This document shows positions 24,119-33,119 of a stretch of DNA of 64,000 nt, piece after piece. The notes under the pieces are model-generated. The model searched no databases, was not told the origin of the DNA, and saw only the letters and a list, made by a program, of their open reading frames with translations. Position 1 is the stretch's first letter. Every line of letters starts with the position of its first letter. The translations under genes were made by a program, and so were the position numbers. Source of the stretch: an uncultured bacterium (GTDB taxonomy: Bacteria; Cyanobacteriota; Vampirovibrionia; Gastranaerophilales; Gastranaerophilaceae); assembly GCA_902779645.1 (NCBI GenBank), contig CACZCH010000001.1, forward strand, positions 113,542-177,541, written 5' to 3'.

Positions 24119-24313
24119 TTCTCGTCATACTGAGCCAAATCGCCATTTAAGGCGAAGTATCTTTTTCAAGAATAGCATGAGATTCTTCGGCATGAATTAT
24201 TGTTGCCTCAGAATGACAGATTTTCTTTTTACATGAGATTCTTCTGTATGAAATATTATTTTGCGGGGATGAGTTCTTACGAACTACCGCTTCGCACTTC
24301 AGAATGACGAGAT
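24119..24313. repeat. MITE-like element with inverted ends, between XRE gene and uvrA
   Basis: The left end reads TCTCGTCATACTGA and the right end TCAGAATGACGAGA, an imperfect 14-bp inverted pair with one mismatch. Inside is another copy of the end (CTCAGAATGACAGA) and two direct copies of ATGAGATTCTTC. No coding potential. It fills most of the 288-bp gap 24074-24361. Confidence 0.65.
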
Positions 24314-24361
24314 TATACAACCATTTACCGAAAATAGTATATAGTCGCCTAAAATAATATA

Positions 24362-27190
24362 TCATTTACCCTCAAAATACTGTTTCAAATACTGTCCCGT
24401 GTAGGATTTAGGATTTTGTGAAACTTCCTTTGGTGTTCCGCAAGCGATTACCTCTCCGCCTGCGTCGCCGCCTTCTGGGCCAAGATCTATCACATAATCC
24501 GCAATTTTTATTAAATCCAAATTGTGTTCAATAATCAGAATAGTATTTCCGTTATCTGCAAGCTGTTGGATAATTTTAATCAGTTTATCCAAATCATACC
24601 AGTGTAAACCTGTTGTCGGCTCATCAAGAAGATAAAGAGTTCTTCCTGTTGCACGTTTGTTGAGTTCAGAAGCCAGTTTAATTCTTTGTGCCTCACCTCC
24701 GGAAAGTGTTGTTGCACTCTGTCCGAGTTTTATATAATCTAGTCCGACATCATTCAAAGTTTTCAATTTATTTGCAATCTGTGGTATGTTTTCAAAGAAT
24801 TCATAAGCCTCTTTGACACTCATATCGAGAACATCCGAGATAGTTTTGCCTTTATATTTAACTTCCAAAGTCTCGTTATTATACCGCTTTCCTTTGCAGA
24901 CATCGCATTTTACATAAACATCAGAGAGGAAGTTCATCTCAATTTTTAATACACCGTCGCCCTGACAGGCTTCACACCGTCCGCCTTTTACGTTAAAACT
25001 GAATCTTCCAGGTTTATAACCTCGCATTTTTGCTTCGTTAGTCTTTGAATATAATTCACGGATAGGAGTAAATACATCCGTATATGTTGCAGGGTTTGAC
25101 CTCGGAGTTCTTCCGATTGGAGACTGGTCAATATCAATAATTTTATCCAAATTCTCAAACCCTAAAATTTCATCTACACCTTGAGGCTTTGGTTTGTTTT
25201 TTCTAAGCTTATGAACAGCGTATTCATATATCAAATCCTGCATCAAGGTTGATTTTCCGGAGCCTGAAACACCTGTCAGCACAACAATTTTACCTAAAGG
25301 TATATCTAAATCTATATTTTTAAGATTGTTTCTGAATGCATTTCTTATCTGCAAAAAGCTTCCATTACCTTCTCTTATTTTTTCAGGAATTGGGATATTA
25401 AATTCTCCGCTTAAATATTTACCAGTCAAGGAATCTTTACAAGAGATAATGTCATTTACCCCTCCTTGAGCGATTATTTGTCCCCCGTTGACACCTGCTT
25501 TTGGCCCAATATCAACTATACAATCCGCATTTCTTATTGTATCTTCGTCGTGTTCCACTACAATCAAAGAATTACCCATATTTCTAAGTTTCATTAAAGT
25601 TTTAATGAGTCTGTCATTATCTCTCTGGTGCAAACCGATAGAGGGCTCATCTAATACATAAATTACGCCTGAAAGACCGCTGCCAATCTGAGTCGCAAGC
25701 CTTATTCTCTGTGCTTCTCCGCCTGATAAGGTTCCTGCATTTCTTGCAAGATTGAGGTAATTCAGACCAACATCACACAAGAATTTTAATCTCGAACGAA
25801 GCTCATCCAAAATTTGTTTACCTATTTTCATTTGAAATTCATTTAGACTCAAATATAAATCAGTTGTAAATTCTAATGCTTTATCAATCGGCATCATACA
25901 AAATTCGTGAATATTAACTCCGTTAATTCTGACTGCAAGGGGGAACGGCTTAAGCCTTGCCCCACCGCACGCTTCGCAAGGAGTTGTAACCATGTATTTT
26001 TCAATCTCGGCTTTCCAATATTCGCTTTCAATATTATAATGCTTCATCAAAAACGGAATTACACCTATAAACTTCTGCAAATTATTTCTGTATCGATGAG
26101 AACCGAATTCTCTAATTCTCATCGGGATTCTTTCTTCGCTTCCGTACAAAATTATATTTTGATGTTCTTGGGGTAAATCTTTAAAAGGGATATCATAGTC
26201 TATATTATAAGCAAGTTTTACTGCAGTCAAAACATCATCATAATATGACGTTGCAGACTTACTCCAAGGGTAAATAGCACCTTCATTAACAGATTTTGTT
26301 TTATCAGGAACAACTAAATCAGGATCTATTCTAAAATCTACCCCCAAACCATCACACTTTGGACAAGCACCATAGGGAGCGTTAAAAGAAAATATCCTTG
26401 GTGTCAGTTCTTCAAAACTCAGATTACAATCAGGGCATGCAAGTTTTTCACTGTATATAATTTCATCTTGTCCTATTACATCAATATTTGTTAATCCATC
26501 AGCTTTTTTAAGTGCAATTTGAACTGAATCTGCAATCCTTGAACGAGCTTCGGGCTTAACTATTACTCTGTCAATTACAACTGATATTGTATGAGCTTTT
26601 GTTTTTGCAAGCTTAATCTCATCTTCATCAAGATTATAAATCTCGCCGTCAACCTTAACTCTTACAAAACCTTCTTGTCTTAATTCCTCAAATAAAGACA
26701 GGAACTCTCCTTTTTTACCCTTCGCTATGGGAGCAAGTATCTGTATTTTAGTTCCGGTTGGAAGTTTCAGAATACTGTCAACAATCTCATCTATTGTCTG
26801 CGGTTTAATAGGTTTTCCGCAATTGGGACAATAAGGGGTACCAATCCTTGCGTACAAAAGCCTTAAGTAATCATAAATCTCAGTAACCGTTCCGACAGTT
26901 GATCTGGGGTTGTTGCTTGTTGACTTCTGGTCAATAGAAACAGAGGGGGTGAGCCCATCAATATAATCGACATCTGGTTTATCCATTTGTCCCAAGAATT
27001 GGCGCGCATAAGTAGAAAGGCTCTCTATATAACGTCTCTGTCCTTCAGCAAAAATAGTATCAAACGCTAAAGAACTTTTACCTGAACCCGAAACTCCCGT
27101 AAAAACAACAAGCTCATTCTTCGGAATTTCAATCGATATATTCTTGAGGTTATGCTCCCTCGCTCCCTTTATCGTAATTTTGTCTGACAT
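24362..27190 (-). CDS. uvrA: Excinuclease ABC subunit A (UvrA)
   Basis: 942 residues from the ATG at 27190 ([18 protein letters not shown]); an in-frame ATG at 27208 lies upstream of the -10 box and is unlikely. Two ABC ATPase modules: Walker [10 protein letters not shown] and GVSGSGKST, two LSGGEAQRI signatures, and DEPSIGLH / DEPTTGLH Walker B motifs. Zinc modules: [14 protein letters not shown]...[18 protein letters not shown]...CDVCKG. It recognises DNA damage and loads UvrB. uvrB and uvrC are not in the window. Confidence 0.98.
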   Translation of the reverse strand: MSDKITIKGAREHNLKNISIEIPKNELVVFTGVSGSGKSSLAFDTIFAEGQRRYIESLSTYARQFLGQMDKPDVDYIDGLTPSVSIDQKSTSNNPRSTVGTVTEIYDYLRLLYARIGTPYCPNCGKPIKPQTIDEIVDSILKLPTGTKIQILAPIAKGKKGEFLSLFEELRQEGFVRVKVDGEIYNLDEDEIKLAKTKAHTISVVIDRVIVKPEARSRIADSVQIALKKADGLTNIDVIGQDEIIYSEKLACPDCNLSFEELTPRIFSFNAPYGACPKCDGLGVDFRIDPDLVVPDKTKSVNEGAIYPWSKSATSYYDDVLTAVKLAYNIDYDIPFKDLPQEHQNIILYGSEERIPMRIREFGSHRYRNNLQKFIGVIPFLMKHYNIESEYWKAEIEKYMVTTPCEACGGARLKPFPLAVRINGVNIHEFCMMPIDKALEFTTDLYLSLNEFQMKIGKQILDELRSRLKFLCDVGLNYLNLARNAGTLSGGEAQRIRLATQIGSGLSGVIYVLDEPSIGLHQRDNDRLIKTLMKLRNMGNSLIVVEHDEDTIRNADCIVDIGPKAGVNGGQIIAQGGVNDIISCKDSLTGKYLSGEFNIPIPEKIREGNGSFLQIRNAFRNNLKNIDLDIPLGKIVVLTGVSGSGKSTLMQDLIYEYAVHKLRKNKPKPQGVDEILGFENLDKIIDIDQSPIGRTPRSNPATYTDVFTPIRELYSKTNEAKMRGYKPGRFSFNVKGGRCEACQGDGVLKIEMNFLSDVYVKCDVCKGKRYNNETLEVKYKGKTISDVLDMSVKEAYEFFENIPQIANKLKTLNDVGLDYIKLGQSATTLSGGEAQRIKLASELNKRATGRTLYLLDEPTTGLHWYDLDKLIKIIQQLADNGNTILIIEHNLDLIKIADYVIDLGPEGGDAGGEVIACGTPKEVSQNPKSYTGQYLKQYFEGK

Positions 27191-27196
27191 AGTAAT

Positions 27197-27202
27197 ATTA
27201 TA
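27197..27202 (-). promoter_or_regulatory. -10 box immediately before uvrA ATG (leaderless start)
   Basis: Minus strand: TATAAT, 6 nt, then the uvrA ATG at 27190. No Shine-Dalgarno. Confidence 0.5.
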
Positions 27203-27261
27203 TAACATATAAAAAATAATTTCTTAATACTAATATGTAGAGTAATAGATTTATTATATTA

Positions 27262-27474
27262 CTACGGTTTTAACAATAAATATGGTTCAATTCCTAATGC
27301 ATTAGCCAGAATTATAAGTCTTTTTAAGCTTGGTAGCTTTTTCCCGCGTTCAATTTCTGAAATATAATCCTCTGAAATACCACAATTTATGCTCAGTTTT
27401 AATTGTGTTAAATTTGATTTATTTCTGTAATATTTTATATTTTTTGCAATTACTTTTTCCGTGCTATTTGTCAT
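27262..27474 (-). CDS. Small XRE-family repressor
   Basis: 70 residues, almost entirely a Cro/CI-type HTH (IKYYRNKSNLTQLKLSINCG, 'SEDYISEIERGKKLPSLKRL'). The ATG at 27474 has no strong ribosome site. It is divergent from a 74-residue gene, with one arm of a perfect 15-bp inverted repeat inside its own first codons and the other over the partner's ribosome-binding region. It is therefore probably an autoregulator of this two-gene module. Confidence 0.85.
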   Translation of the reverse strand: MTNSTEKVIAKNIKYYRNKSNLTQLKLSINCGISEDYISEIERGKKLPSLKRLIILANALGIEPYLLLKP

Positions 27475-27526
27475 ATCTTTATTTTAATGCTATAATCACA
27501 AAATATAACGTACAAATAGCACGGAA
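27457..27526. promoter_or_regulatory. Perfect 15-bp inverted repeat flanking a divergent promoter
   Basis: TTCCGTGCTATTTGT at 27457-27471 and its exact reverse complement at 27512-27526, 40 nt apart. Between and over them is a promoter TTGTCA (27468-27473)-17 nt-TATAAT (27491-27496) for the plus-strand gene. One arm covers the -35 and the other ends just before AAGGAG. Likely operators of the adjacent XRE protein. Confidence 0.75.
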
Positions 27527-27539
27527 GGAGTGTTCTGTC

Positions 27540-27764
27540 ATGGATTATGAAGATTTTTTGGTTGAAATATACACACCGCTTAAAAGCATAGAGATATTAA
27601 GTGAGATAATATATGACAAAGCTAATAATGACTGGGATTTTTTGGCAGGTAATACAAAAAGAGAACATTTTGATGAATTGATTGCACTAAACAATTTAAT
27701 CGGATTATCTGCTAAAGAATTACTAAAAAAAAGAAAAATACAAATTAAAAATATTGTATACTAA
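27540..27764 (+). CDS. Small acidic protein divergent from XRE repressor
   Basis: 74 residues from the ATG at 27540, behind AAGGAG; the frame is open far upstream, but that part overlaps the repressor and its operators. Helical, acidic first half (MDYEDFLVEIYTPLKSIEIL) and basic tail (LLKKRKIQIKN). No family recognised. The arrangement (tiny XRE gene, shared operator, tiny partner) resembles a toxin-antitoxin or phage regulatory pair, but no toxin motif is visible. Confidence 0.7.
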   Translation: MDYEDFLVEIYTPLKSIEILSEIIYDKANNDWDFLAGNTKREHFDELIALNNLIGLSAKELLKKRKIQIKNIVY

Positions 27765-27868
27765 AAAGCGATACAAAAAGTTATTGTTGGATTAGTAAAT
27801 CTGACCTACAACTACAACTCTGCGCCAATCTCCTTTAGTGTTCAACAGGCCAAACTACATTTACCCCT

Positions 27869-28345
27869 TTATTCTTCAAATTGTTCAGCTACTTCAAACG
27901 GTTGCTCCGAAAGTTTGAGGGTTTCTCTGTCGATTATACCGCGTTTAAGTTCGGTAAATGATGCTTTTTTAGAGTTAAACATTTTCTTTAAGAATTCATA
28001 CGCAACTTTAGGATCGCATTTAGTACCGCAAGTAAACAAATCAACCGCAGCATAACCGAGTTCCGGCCAAGTATGAATTGCAAGATGGCTTTCAGAGATA
28101 ATTACAACACCAGAAACGCCGTAGGGGTTAAACATATGAAAACACTTTTGAACGATTGTTGCACCGCACTCAAGAGCTGCATCTATCATATACTTTTCTA
28201 CTTTATCAATATTATTTAAAATATTCGGGTCACATTCAAAAAATTCTGCTAATACATGCTGACCTAAATTTACTGTGTCTAAATTAGAATGAGTTTCAAG
28301 CTCTTTAAGTGATGATGATACAATTGTCAATTCATGTGCCTCCAT
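27869..28345 (-). CDS. speD: S-adenosylmethionine decarboxylase proenzyme
   Basis: 158 residues, class 1B bacterial type. Self-cleavage at Glu85-Ser86 in 'IISESHLAIHTWPE' yields the pyruvoyl group; His87 and the later Cys in 'LFTCGTKCDP' are the other expected catalytic residues. It supplies decarboxylated SAM for spermidine. The N-terminus is about 25 residues longer than the shortest family members. An in-frame TTG 15 bp downstream, with GGAGG before it, is an alternative start. No speE is adjacent. Confidence 0.95.
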   Translation of the reverse strand: MEAHELTIVSSSLKELETHSNLDTVNLGQHVLAEFFECDPNILNNIDKVEKYMIDAALECGATIVQKCFHMFNPYGVSGVVIISESHLAIHTWPELGYAAVDLFTCGTKCDPKVAYEFLKKMFNSKKASFTELKRGIIDRETLKLSEQPFEVAEQFEE

Positions 28346-28474
28346 TTCTACCGGTGAAAAATATTTGTCACCAATTAAATTTTTAACATTTTATATATTA
28401 CTATAAAAAACAAAAAATTTGTAATTTTTACACTTTTTATATGAGAAGTTAACAAATTGTTACAAATTTATATT

Positions 28475-28672
28475 TTAGTCAACTTTTGTCATAAAATTTC
28501 TTGCTTTTTTGCAGGATTCAGCGATTGTTTTTGCATAACCTTTCATATCCATAGGCAAGTCTTTTTGTATGTTGTTCGCAAATTTTTCTGTTGTGTATAC
28601 TGTTTTGACTATCTTTCTTTTAGACGGTCTCATTGATTGGATTTTTGTTGGTAAAATTGCAGGTACGTACAC
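28475..28672 (-). CDS. Small basic protein coupled to asd
   Basis: 65 residues, start GTG at 28672, overlapping the asd stop by one base (TAGTG), so translation is coupled. Basic and Met-rich (MRPSKRKIVKTVYTTEKF, 'DMKGYAKTIAESCKKAR'). No family recognised. The tight coupling is the main reason to believe it is a gene. Confidence 0.55.
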   Translation of the reverse strand: MYVPAILPTKIQSMRPSKRKIVKTVYTTEKFANNIQKDLPMDMKGYAKTIAESCKKARNFMTKVD

Positions 28673-29703
28673 TATTCTTCTCCCCCTCTATATAGCCCCA
28701 TTTCAGTAACTTTTTTGCATATTCTGACAGTATTTAATGCTGCGCCGATTCTTAGGTTATCAGCTACACACCACAAAGATATACCGTTATCAAATGCTAA
28801 ATTTTTCCTTATTCTTCCGACAAACACAGGATTAACGCCATCAGCGTCTCTGGTAGTAGGATATTCAAAATTATCAGGATTATCTATAACCGCAACCCCG
28901 TATGCGTTTCTCAATATTTCCCTTACTTCGTTCGGTTCTACATTATCTCTAAACTCTATATCAACAGCTTCAGAATGACCGCGGAAAACAGGTACTCTTG
29001 CAGCTGTACAAGATATTTTTGTTGTTTCGTCAAGGTGTAAAATTTTTCTTGTTTCGTTTACAACCTTCATTTCTTCTTTTGTGTAACCGTTTTCACAGAA
29101 AACATCAATTTGCGGAATTATATTAAATGAGATTGGTTTTTTGAAACATTTGTTTTCAAAATCTTTGCCTTCAAGCCTTGCTTTTGTATCGTCTCTAAGT
29201 TCGTTCATAGCTGCTAGTCCTGCGCCTGAAACTGATTGGTAAGTAGAAACAATAAGTCTTTTTATACCAAACTTTTTCAACGGTTCTAAAACAAGCATTA
29301 ATTGTGAAGTTGAGCAATTCGGATTAGCAACAATACCTTTATGTTGTCTTAAATCTTCATCATTTACTCCTGCTATTACAAGCGGAACATCTTTTTCCAT
29401 TCTGAATGCAGAAGAATTATCAATAATCATTCCACCTCGTTTAACAATCTCAGGTGCAAATGTTTTGCTTGTTGTACCGCCTGCTGATGCCATGACTATA
29501 TCGATATCATTGAAAACTTCAGGTTTTGCTTCTTCAACGGTATATTCCTGTCCTTTGAATGTGAGTTTAGAGCCTGCACTTTTTGCGCTTGATAAGAATT
29601 TTATAGATTCAAATTCGATGTTAAGTTCTTCCGAAATCTTTAAGATTTCTCTTCCTACAACCCCTGTTGCTCCTAAAACTGCTATTCTTGGTTTTCTTTT
29701 CAT
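28672..29703 (-). CDS. asd: Aspartate-semialdehyde dehydrogenase
   Basis: 343 residues from the ATG at 29703, preceded by AAGGAAG; a longer frame to 29763 runs into the palindromic repeat and is rejected. NADP-binding 'VLGATGVVGREI', 'DNSSAFRMEKDVPLVI', catalytic Cys130 in 'NPNCSTSQL', and 'STYQSVSGAG'. It reduces aspartyl phosphate to the semialdehyde for lysine, threonine and methionine synthesis. It lies downstream of dapB, the next lysine-branch enzyme, on the same strand. Confidence 0.97.
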   Translation of the reverse strand: MKRKPRIAVLGATGVVGREILKISEELNIEFESIKFLSSAKSAGSKLTFKGQEYTVEEAKPEVFNDIDIVMASAGGTTSKTFAPEIVKRGGMIIDNSSAFRMEKDVPLVIAGVNDEDLRQHKGIVANPNCSTSQLMLVLEPLKKFGIKRLIVSTYQSVSGAGLAAMNELRDDTKARLEGKDFENKCFKKPISFNIIPQIDVFCENGYTKEEMKVVNETRKILHLDETTKISCTAARVPVFRGHSEAVDIEFRDNVEPNEVREILRNAYGVAVIDNPDNFEYPTTRDADGVNPVFVGRIRKNLAFDNGISLWCVADNLRIGAALNTVRICKKVTEMGLYRGGEE

Positions 29704-29726
29704 ATCTTCCTTATCTCTTATCATCC

Positions 29727-29746
29727 CCCTCTCCTTGAGGAGAGGG
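29727..29746. repeat. Palindromic hairpin between dapB and asd
   Basis: CCCTCTCC-TTGA-GGAGAGGG, a perfect 8-bp stem, followed by a further 'GGGGAGAGG' copy. It resembles short palindromic repeats common in bacterial intergenic regions. Confidence 0.55.
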
Positions 29747-29775
29747 CAGGGGAGAGGTGTCAACCGGCCCCTTAT

Positions 29776-30525
29776 TTATAATATGTTGTCTAAACCGTAG
29801 ACAAAAGACTTGTGTTCTTTTACGTATCTGATTCCGAGCAGAACTCCCGGCATATAGCATTCTCTGTCAGATGAATCATGTCTGATTCTGAGAGTTTGTC
29901 CGTTCGAGCCGAATATCACTTCTTGAGAAGCCATGAATCCTGGCATGCGTACGGAATGTATATGAATATTATTATAGGAATTAGCGCCTCTTGCTCCTTC
30001 TATTGTTTCAACTTCAGCGCAATTTCCCGCTGTGAAATCTTTGTCATTTACCCCAGCCATCATTGAAGCTGTCTTAACAGCAGTCCCTGAGGGTGCATCT
30101 TTCTTTTGGTTATGATGAAATTCAATTATTTCAGCATTATCGAAATATTTTGCAGCCATTTGTGCAAACTTCATCATTAATACTGCTCCAGTTGAAAAGT
30201 TCGGAGCAATCAAACAACCGGTATTTGTTGACTCAGATAGTTTTTTAAGTTCTTCTATTTGGCTGTCGCTCAAACCAGTTGTGCCGATAACGGTGTTTAT
30301 ACTGTTATTTAAACAGTACAAAGCATTTTCATAAACAGATTGCGGTTGTGTAAAATCTACCAGTATATCAATATTAACAGAATCTTTAGCGTCTTTTATA
30401 GTAGCAAACTGTCCGTTATTTATGTCAATACGAGCAACCAAAGTCATATCTTCAGCCGATTGAACTGCTTTGATAACTTCTTGACCCATCTTTCCGTTTG
30501 CTCCGCAAACTGCTATATTGATCAT
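29776..30525 (-). CDS. dapB: 4-hydroxy-tetrahydrodipicolinate reductase
   Basis: 249 residues. NAD(P)-binding 'VCGANGKMGQEVI', 'DFTQPQSVYEN', 'GTTGLSDSQ', and the substrate motif 'EFHHNQKKDAPSGTA'. It makes tetrahydrodipicolinate for lysine and the peptidoglycan diamino acid. The ATG at 30525 follows AAGGAAG. Same strand and order as asd. Confidence 0.97.
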   Translation of the reverse strand: MINIAVCGANGKMGQEVIKAVQSAEDMTLVARIDINNGQFATIKDAKDSVNIDILVDFTQPQSVYENALYCLNNSINTVIGTTGLSDSQIEELKKLSESTNTGCLIAPNFSTGAVLMMKFAQMAAKYFDNAEIIEFHHNQKKDAPSGTAVKTASMMAGVNDKDFTAGNCAEVETIEGARGANSYNNIHIHSVRMPGFMASQEVIFGSNGQTLRIRHDSSDRECYMPGVLLGIRYVKEHKSFVYGLDNIL

Positions 30526-30650
30526 ACAAACTTCCTTCTTATAAGCTGGTAAAATTATTGTACTATAAAAAACGTATTTTGTACACTATTAATTTATGTA
30601 ACAATTTGTTTTTTTATGGTTATAAAAAGTATATATGTGGTATATATAAA

Positions 30651-30727
30651 TATAATCTCTTTTCTTTATTTTCTCCTCCACTCCTTTATCTAACGAGTTA
30701 ATGCCGCAATGATTTGCGGCTTTTTGT
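30651..30727 (+). ncRNA. Candidate small RNA with C/U-rich anti-Shine-Dalgarno stretch and terminator
   Basis: In the gap between dapB and the 490-residue gene: TATAAT at 30651-30656, then 'TTCTCCTCCACTCC' (30671-30684), then a hairpin GCCGCA/TGCGGC (30703-30720) followed by five T on the plus strand. No plus-strand gene ends here, so the terminator is otherwise unexplained. No convincing -35 is seen, and the rest of 30526-30650 is AT-rich filler. Confidence 0.35.
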
Positions 30728-30760
30728 TTAGGGTAAATGCAGTTTTGATGAATAACCTGT

Positions 30761-32233
30761 TTATGAATAAACAAACGGAGGGCCGTTTTTGATTTCAAAA
30801 AGAATGTTATCTGCCATAACTTTTAGTTCTTCCGGAGATTTTCCGTTCCGCTTTTGAATAAAAAATTCTTTACATAAAGGCTCTACTGCAGAATCTTTTT
30901 TTGCTTTAAAATTGCGAAGTTCTGTTGCTACAAGACGCCTTTGGAGATTGAGCTCTATATCGGCTGAGTACTTTTTGACTTGAACTTCTTTGACGGCTTC
31001 TGTTGCAGCTTTCCCACCGTAAGCAAGAGCGGAAATTCCGGCTATGCCGAAGAACAGGTTTTTAAACTGTGGATTTTTAGGGTTCATAAGCCAATCATAG
31101 AAGAATGATAAATAATCATTAACGTGAGAAAAATATGTAATTTTATTTCTTCCTGAACCGCCGATTGTCGGGTTAACTTTTTCCGTTGCTTGATTCATTG
31201 TTTCTTTCAAATGTTTTATAAACTCTTCTTTTTCACTTTGAGGAAGATTTAATTTTTTAACAACATCTTCCACTTCCTCAGGTTTTGCGTAAATTGATTC
31301 AAGCATGTTTTCGATCAAGTGTTTATATGCTTCTTTTCCTGATAGAATTTCACCCTTATGATTCTCTAAATTATTCAGAGGTTTTCTTGAATTAAATTCT
31401 TCTATAATAATATCTAATCCTTTTTTAGTATTCTTAATTCCGTTTTTGATAAACTCATCACTCTTTCTTATGTTGTGTGAAGCAAAATACCCCAGTCCGA
31501 GAATTGATGCTAAAGTAAGAAATCCCAGTCCAAACATAGCATAAGGATTATCTTTTTTTTGAGAATTATCCCCTCCCTTAAAACTCAGTTCATCGCTGAA
31601 AATTTTAGCTTTAGATGACAGCAAGCTTCTAATTATTTGAAGTTTTCCCGAAAAACTTTGGGTTTCAACAGCAATAAGGTTTTCCTGTAAATTTTTTTGA
31701 ATATCAGCTTCTTGTTTTTTTACCCAAACTTCTTTGAAACCGTCAATAAATATTTTGCCCATAAAAGCCATTGAGCCGAGAGTTATGACGCCTAATGACG
31801 CTAAAATGGTTTTTCTGTTTGGAGATTGAATCATAGAAAAAATACTTTGATGAATTTCGTCATTTATGCAGTGATTTCTCGTTATCCCCGGAAGCAAATA
31901 CTCTTTTGATGATTCCAGCTTCCCTTTTGAGAACTTTTTCATCATAGCCGTAAAACCGCCCAGTAAACCCATTACTCCAATCGTTGAGGCGCAGATAGGA
32001 TAAATCGGATTTAAAGATTTTTTGTCTTTTTCCTTTAGTTTTTGTGGTAATTCAATTTGGTTTTTTGAAATAACAAGAGAATCATACGTTTCATCTAAGG
32101 ATAAATTCGGATCTTTGACATAAGAGTTTACAATAACACCTTCCTTTACAAAGTAGTTATTGCGCTTTTGAGTGTTTGTCATATTTTTTTGCTGTCTTTG
32201 ACTGTCTAAGTCTTGATTAATCTTTTGTATCAT
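30761..32233 (-). CDS. Membrane protein with internal duplication, unknown function
   Basis: 490 residues, no recognised family. Hydrophobic segments at ~76-95, ~142-160, ~237-255 and ~398-412. Two stretches look duplicated: 'GFKEVWVKKQEADIQKNLQ' (~163-181) and 'AVKEVQVKKYSADIELNLQ' (~417-435), each following a hydrophobic helix and followed by '(I/V)A(V/T)E'. It also holds an S-F-K-G-G motif at about residue 220. The ATG at 32233 lies inside the end of the upstream gene (17-bp overlap), so they form an operon behind the cobalamin-riboswitch-like leader. Confidence 0.75.
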   Translation of the reverse strand: MIQKINQDLDSQRQQKNMTNTQKRNNYFVKEGVIVNSYVKDPNLSLDETYDSLVISKNQIELPQKLKEKDKKSLNPIYPICASTIGVMGLLGGFTAMMKKFSKGKLESSKEYLLPGITRNHCINDEIHQSIFSMIQSPNRKTILASLGVITLGSMAFMGKIFIDGFKEVWVKKQEADIQKNLQENLIAVETQSFSGKLQIIRSLLSSKAKIFSDELSFKGGDNSQKKDNPYAMFGLGFLTLASILGLGYFASHNIRKSDEFIKNGIKNTKKGLDIIIEEFNSRKPLNNLENHKGEILSGKEAYKHLIENMLESIYAKPEEVEDVVKKLNLPQSEKEEFIKHLKETMNQATEKVNPTIGGSGRNKITYFSHVNDYLSFFYDWLMNPKNPQFKNLFFGIAGISALAYGGKAATEAVKEVQVKKYSADIELNLQRRLVATELRNFKAKKDSAVEPLCKEFFIQKRNGKSPEELKVMADNILFEIKNGPPFVYS

Positions 32234-32921
32234 CTTTTTCTTTTCTCAAAATTTTATTTATCCAAGTCTTTAATCTGAAAACTTTTTTATCTTCGTCAAT
32301 TTTTGTTTCATCGTCTTTAGTATTATTGCGTTTGAAAATTTTAAATAAAGATTTCAGCTTTGATTTTATTGTACTTATTAGTTCAGAGACTTTCTTTTCA
32401 ACAAATGCTTTTGCTTCACCGAAAATGGCGTTCAGTTTATCCTGTATGTCTATCAATTTTTCTTTTATTTGAGCAAATTTAGTATTTATACCGGCGATAA
32501 AATTCGGTAAATTAGCAATTGCTTTTAGTATTGGGACGACGATATTATTTATTATAACAGTAACAGGCTTAAGTAAAATGTTGTTCCGAAATTTTGCTCC
32601 TAAATTTGCCATTTTTTGAGCAGTATTGATAAGATTTTGTTCGAAAGCTTTTAATGCTTCTGCTCGGTGAAGAAGGGTTTGTTCATGTTCTTTTTGAGCA
32701 GCCTCTCTTGCTCTCATCATAGCGCCAATCATAGCACACTCGTGATAACTCATCTCACCTGCTTTTTGAGGTCTTTCTCCGACTCTTCCTCCGCCTCCCA
32801 TGCCGGAGCATATCGGGCAAGCTCCGGGAGCAACTCCGTGCGGACAAGTTCCGGCTTTGTTTATATTTGATGATTGAATAGCGTTAGCCAATAAAAAATC
32901 CTCTCTTGCGTTTTGCCGCAA
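32217..32921 (-). CDS. Unknown protein with Cys-rich N-terminal motif and long helices
   Basis: 234 residues, no recognised family. Near the N-terminus C-P-H-G-x5-C-P-I-C-S-G-M-G is followed by a glycine run (residues ~26-45), a possible metal site. The rest is helical: 'MMRAREAAQKEHEQTLLHRAEA', then a hydrophobic stretch 'PVTVIINNIVVPILKAIANLP', then a very Lys-rich C-terminus. The start is TTG at 32921, with AGGAAG about 10 nt upstream; no in-frame ATG fits better. First gene after the riboswitch-like leader. Confidence 0.7.
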   Translation of the reverse strand: MRQNAREDFLLANAIQSSNINKAGTCPHGVAPGACPICSGMGGGGRVGERPQKAGEMSYHECAMIGAMMRAREAAQKEHEQTLLHRAEALKAFEQNLINTAQKMANLGAKFRNNILLKPVTVIINNIVVPILKAIANLPNFIAGINTKFAQIKEKLIDIQDKLNAIFGEAKAFVEKKVSELISTIKSKLKSLFKIFKRNNTKDDETKIDEDKKVFRLKTWINKILRKEKDDTKD

Positions 32922-33014
32922 CAGAAGAATACTTCCTACCTAAGCTTTGACTCGAAGCTTGGCTCTATAAGGCTTATCTAGGGTATTTTTTACTTTATTA
33001 TATACCCCTTTATC

Positions 33015-33085
33015 CTTGGTATTCCGGCTTTAACGGTTGCGGCACAGTCAGGGACTTCCACCCTTAGTTTCCCTTATTGTTCAAT
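33015..33085 (-). promoter_or_regulatory. Cobalamin riboswitch (small AqCbl-like form)
   Basis: Read on the minus strand the segment shows the cobalamin-riboswitch core in order: AATAAGGGAAAC, then GGTGGAAGTCCC, then GACTGTGCCGCAACCGTTA, then AAGCCGGAATACC (B12-box region). I see no long 5' peripheral domain, which would fit the shorter class. Downstream are further hairpins (GGGTAT...ATACCC; AAGCTT...AAGCTT) before the TTG at 32921. It would control the two unknown genes to the left. Confidence 0.75.
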
Positions 33086-33093
33086 TTTATAAC

Positions 33094-33113
33094 AATTATA
33101 TCATGATATAATT
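33094..33113. promoter_or_regulatory. 20-bp perfect palindrome carrying divergent -10 boxes
   Basis: AATTATATCA followed by its exact reverse complement. It supplies TATAAT (preceded by TGA) on the plus strand 7 nt before the MATE ATG at 33120, and TATAAT on the minus strand for the riboswitch-led operon. The MATE mRNA would be leaderless. Confidence 0.65.
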
Positions 33114-33119
33114 AGTTTT

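Noticed and set aside
30589-30798. 69-codon minus-strand ORF upstream of dapB
   Set aside because: It begins inside the 490-residue gene in another frame, crosses the terminator hairpin, and has no ribosome site.
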